Shown piece after piece: positions 63,123 through 64,000 of a stretch of 64,000 nt of DNA. The notes under the pieces were generated by a model. That model was not told where the DNA came from. It saw only the letters and a program-made list of their open reading frames with translations, and did not search any database. The position numbers and the translations under genes were made by a program. Each line of letters opens with the position of its first letter. Positions within the stretch are counted from its first letter, which is position 1. The stretch comes from Salsipaludibacter albus (GTDB lineage: Bacteria; Actinomycetota; Nitriliruptoria; Nitriliruptorales; Nitriliruptoraceae), in contig NZ_JAHOPH010000002.1 of NCBI RefSeq assembly GCF_019798055.1, forward strand, positions 62,001 through 126,000, read 5' to 3'.

Positions 63123-63608
63123 ATGGCAGCCTTGACCGTGTGGAAGTTCGACGACGCCGACGAGGCGGAGCAGGCGCGTGACCAGGTCCTCGCACTGCAG
63201 AAGCAGGAGCTGATCTCGGTGCACGACGCTGCGGTGGTGACCTGGCCCGAGGGTGCCAAGAAGCCCAAGACGAAGCAGGGCGTGTCCACCACGGGCGCCG
63301 GGGCCGCCGGCGGCGCCTTCTGGGGCCTGCTCTTCGGCCTGATCTTCTTCGTCCCGTTGTTCGGCATGGCCTTCGGGGCGGCGATGGGTGCACTGAGCGG
63401 GTCGCTGACCGACTTCGGCATCGACGACGACTTCATCGACGGCGTCCGCGACAAGGTCACGCCCGGGACGTCGGCCCTGTTCCTGCTGTCGAGCGGTGCC
63501 GTGGTCGACAAGATCCACGAGCAGGTCGACCTGTCGCACGCCGAGCTGCTGAGCACCAACCTCAGCGTGGAGGACGAGCAGGCACTGCGGGAGGCCTTCG
63601 CGGAGTGA
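63123..63608 (+). CDS. DUF1269-type protein
   Basis: A 161-residue DUF1269 protein: TVWKFDDADEAEQARDQVLA, ISVHDAAVVTWPEGAKKP, the Gly-rich hydrophobic hairpin AAGGAFWGLLFGLIFFVPLF and GTSALFLLSSGAVVDKIHEQ. The ATG at 63123 is chosen because AGGAGC lies 7 bases upstream; an ATG at 63117 is too close to it. It is a single gene behind promoter site 10 and convergent with the dehydrogenase gene. Confidence 0.88.
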   Translation: MAALTVWKFDDADEAEQARDQVLALQKQELISVHDAAVVTWPEGAKKPKTKQGVSTTGAGAAGGAFWGLLFGLIFFVPLFGMAFGAAMGALSGSLTDFGIDDDFIDGVRDKVTPGTSALFLLSSGAVVDKIHEQVDLSHAELLSTNLSVEDEQALREAFAE

Positions 63609-63620
63609 CCCGCCTGGTGG

Positions 63621-64000
63621 TCACGGTGGCCCGGGCAGGCGCACGTGTGCCGGGGTGAGGTCGTCGACGTCGGTGACGCCCATCAGCTGCAGCGTCCGGG
63701 TCATGTCCGTGCGCAGCAGCTCGAGCACCCGGCGGATCCCGGCCTCGCCGCCCGCCATGAGCCCGTAGAGGTAGGCCCGTCCGACCAGGACGGCTCGGGC
63801 GCCGGCCGCGATCGCGGCGACGACGTCCGCGCCGTCGAGCACGCCACCGTCGAGGTAGATTTCCGCCCGGTCGCCGACGGCCGCCGTGACGTCGGTGACC
63901 TGCAGCATGGGTGTCGGCGCCCGATCGAGCTGGCGACCACCGTGGTTGGACAGCACCAGGGCATCGGCGCCCCGCTCGACGACCTCGCGTGCGTCGTCGG
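63621..64000 (-). CDS. FMN-dependent alpha-hydroxy-acid dehydrogenase, C-terminal part
   Basis: Only the last 126 residues are inside the window; the gene continues beyond 64000. The translation shows the end of the lactate dehydrogenase/glycolate oxidase barrel: ALVLSNHGGRQLD (the SNHGGRQLD motif holds active-site His and Arg), then VYLDGG-like IYLDGGVLDGADVVAAIAAG, RAVLVGRAYLYGLMAGGEAG and LRTDMTRTLQLMGV. The substrate is not determined from this part. Confidence 0.9.
   Translation of the reverse strand, partial: DDAREVVERGADALVLSNHGGRQLDRAPTPMLQVTDVTAAVGDRAEIYLDGGVLDGADVVAAIAAGARAVLVGRAYLYGLMAGGEAGIRRVLELLRTDMTRTLQLMGVTDVDDLTPAHVRLPGPP

Overview
The window is very GC-rich DNA with dense, often overlapping genes, GTG/TTG starts and TANNNT-type -10 boxes. 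WXG100 proteins, a DUF3566 gene followed by tRNA-Ile(GAT), BTAD/NB-ARC and LuxR/TPR regulators and PknB-type signalling all point to a non-mycobacterial member of the Actinomycetota. The sequence alone does not give a genus.

Region 1 (about 0.1-27.1 kb) is a type VII secretion-like and cell-surface locus. It holds three WXG100-type proteins (216, 19393, 25446) and an EssC-type ATPase that fuses a ubiquitin-like fold, an FHA domain, a membrane hairpin and three P-loop domains. A 2135-residue exported protein carries 11 cadherin/Ig-like repeats and 6 FN3 repeats. It is followed by a tightly coupled operon: MoxR ATPase, DUF58, transglutaminase-like protein, tail-anchored protein, PP2C phosphatase and FHA protein. 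A PknB-like kinase diverges from the giant gene. A NarL-type response regulator and a histidine-kinase-like ATPase lead into the EssC gene. A GH13 alpha-glucosidase sits inside the locus, and DUF3566 plus tRNA-Ile close it.

Region 2 (27.2-28.7 kb) is a decayed integration site: the catalytic-tyrosine end of an integrase next to the tRNA, and a fragment of a secreted-repeat protein.

Region 3 (28.7-39.7 kb) is rich in regulators (LuxR-AAA, TPR-winged helix, BTAD-NB-ARC) alternating with small metabolic genes: DUF5698, an epimerase, a truncated acetolactate decarboxylase, a cupin and a DUF4242 protein.

Region 4 (39.9-63.6 kb) looks like a stress, ion and pH homeostasis region: DUF1254/1214 protein, SulP transporter, ClC transporter, CASTOR/POLLUX-like channel, MHS-family MFS transporter, DUF2252, RDD protein with 20 nonapeptide repeats, sulfatase, glutamate decarboxylase, heptad-repeat lipoprotein, LOR-fold protein, SHOCT protein and four DUF1269/DUF6325-type small proteins. 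A partial FMN-dependent hydroxy-acid dehydrogenase ends the window.

The main new observation is in region 4. Ten promoters share a 16-bp dyad, approximately CATCCG-N4-GG(G/A)TGA, followed by exactly 22 bp and then a -10-like hexamer, TA(G/C)NGT in the best seven. This places the dyad near -43, as for a class II activator, and so predicts one regulon covering most of the region. The promoters of two WXG100 genes in region 1 carry a weaker version with the same spacing.
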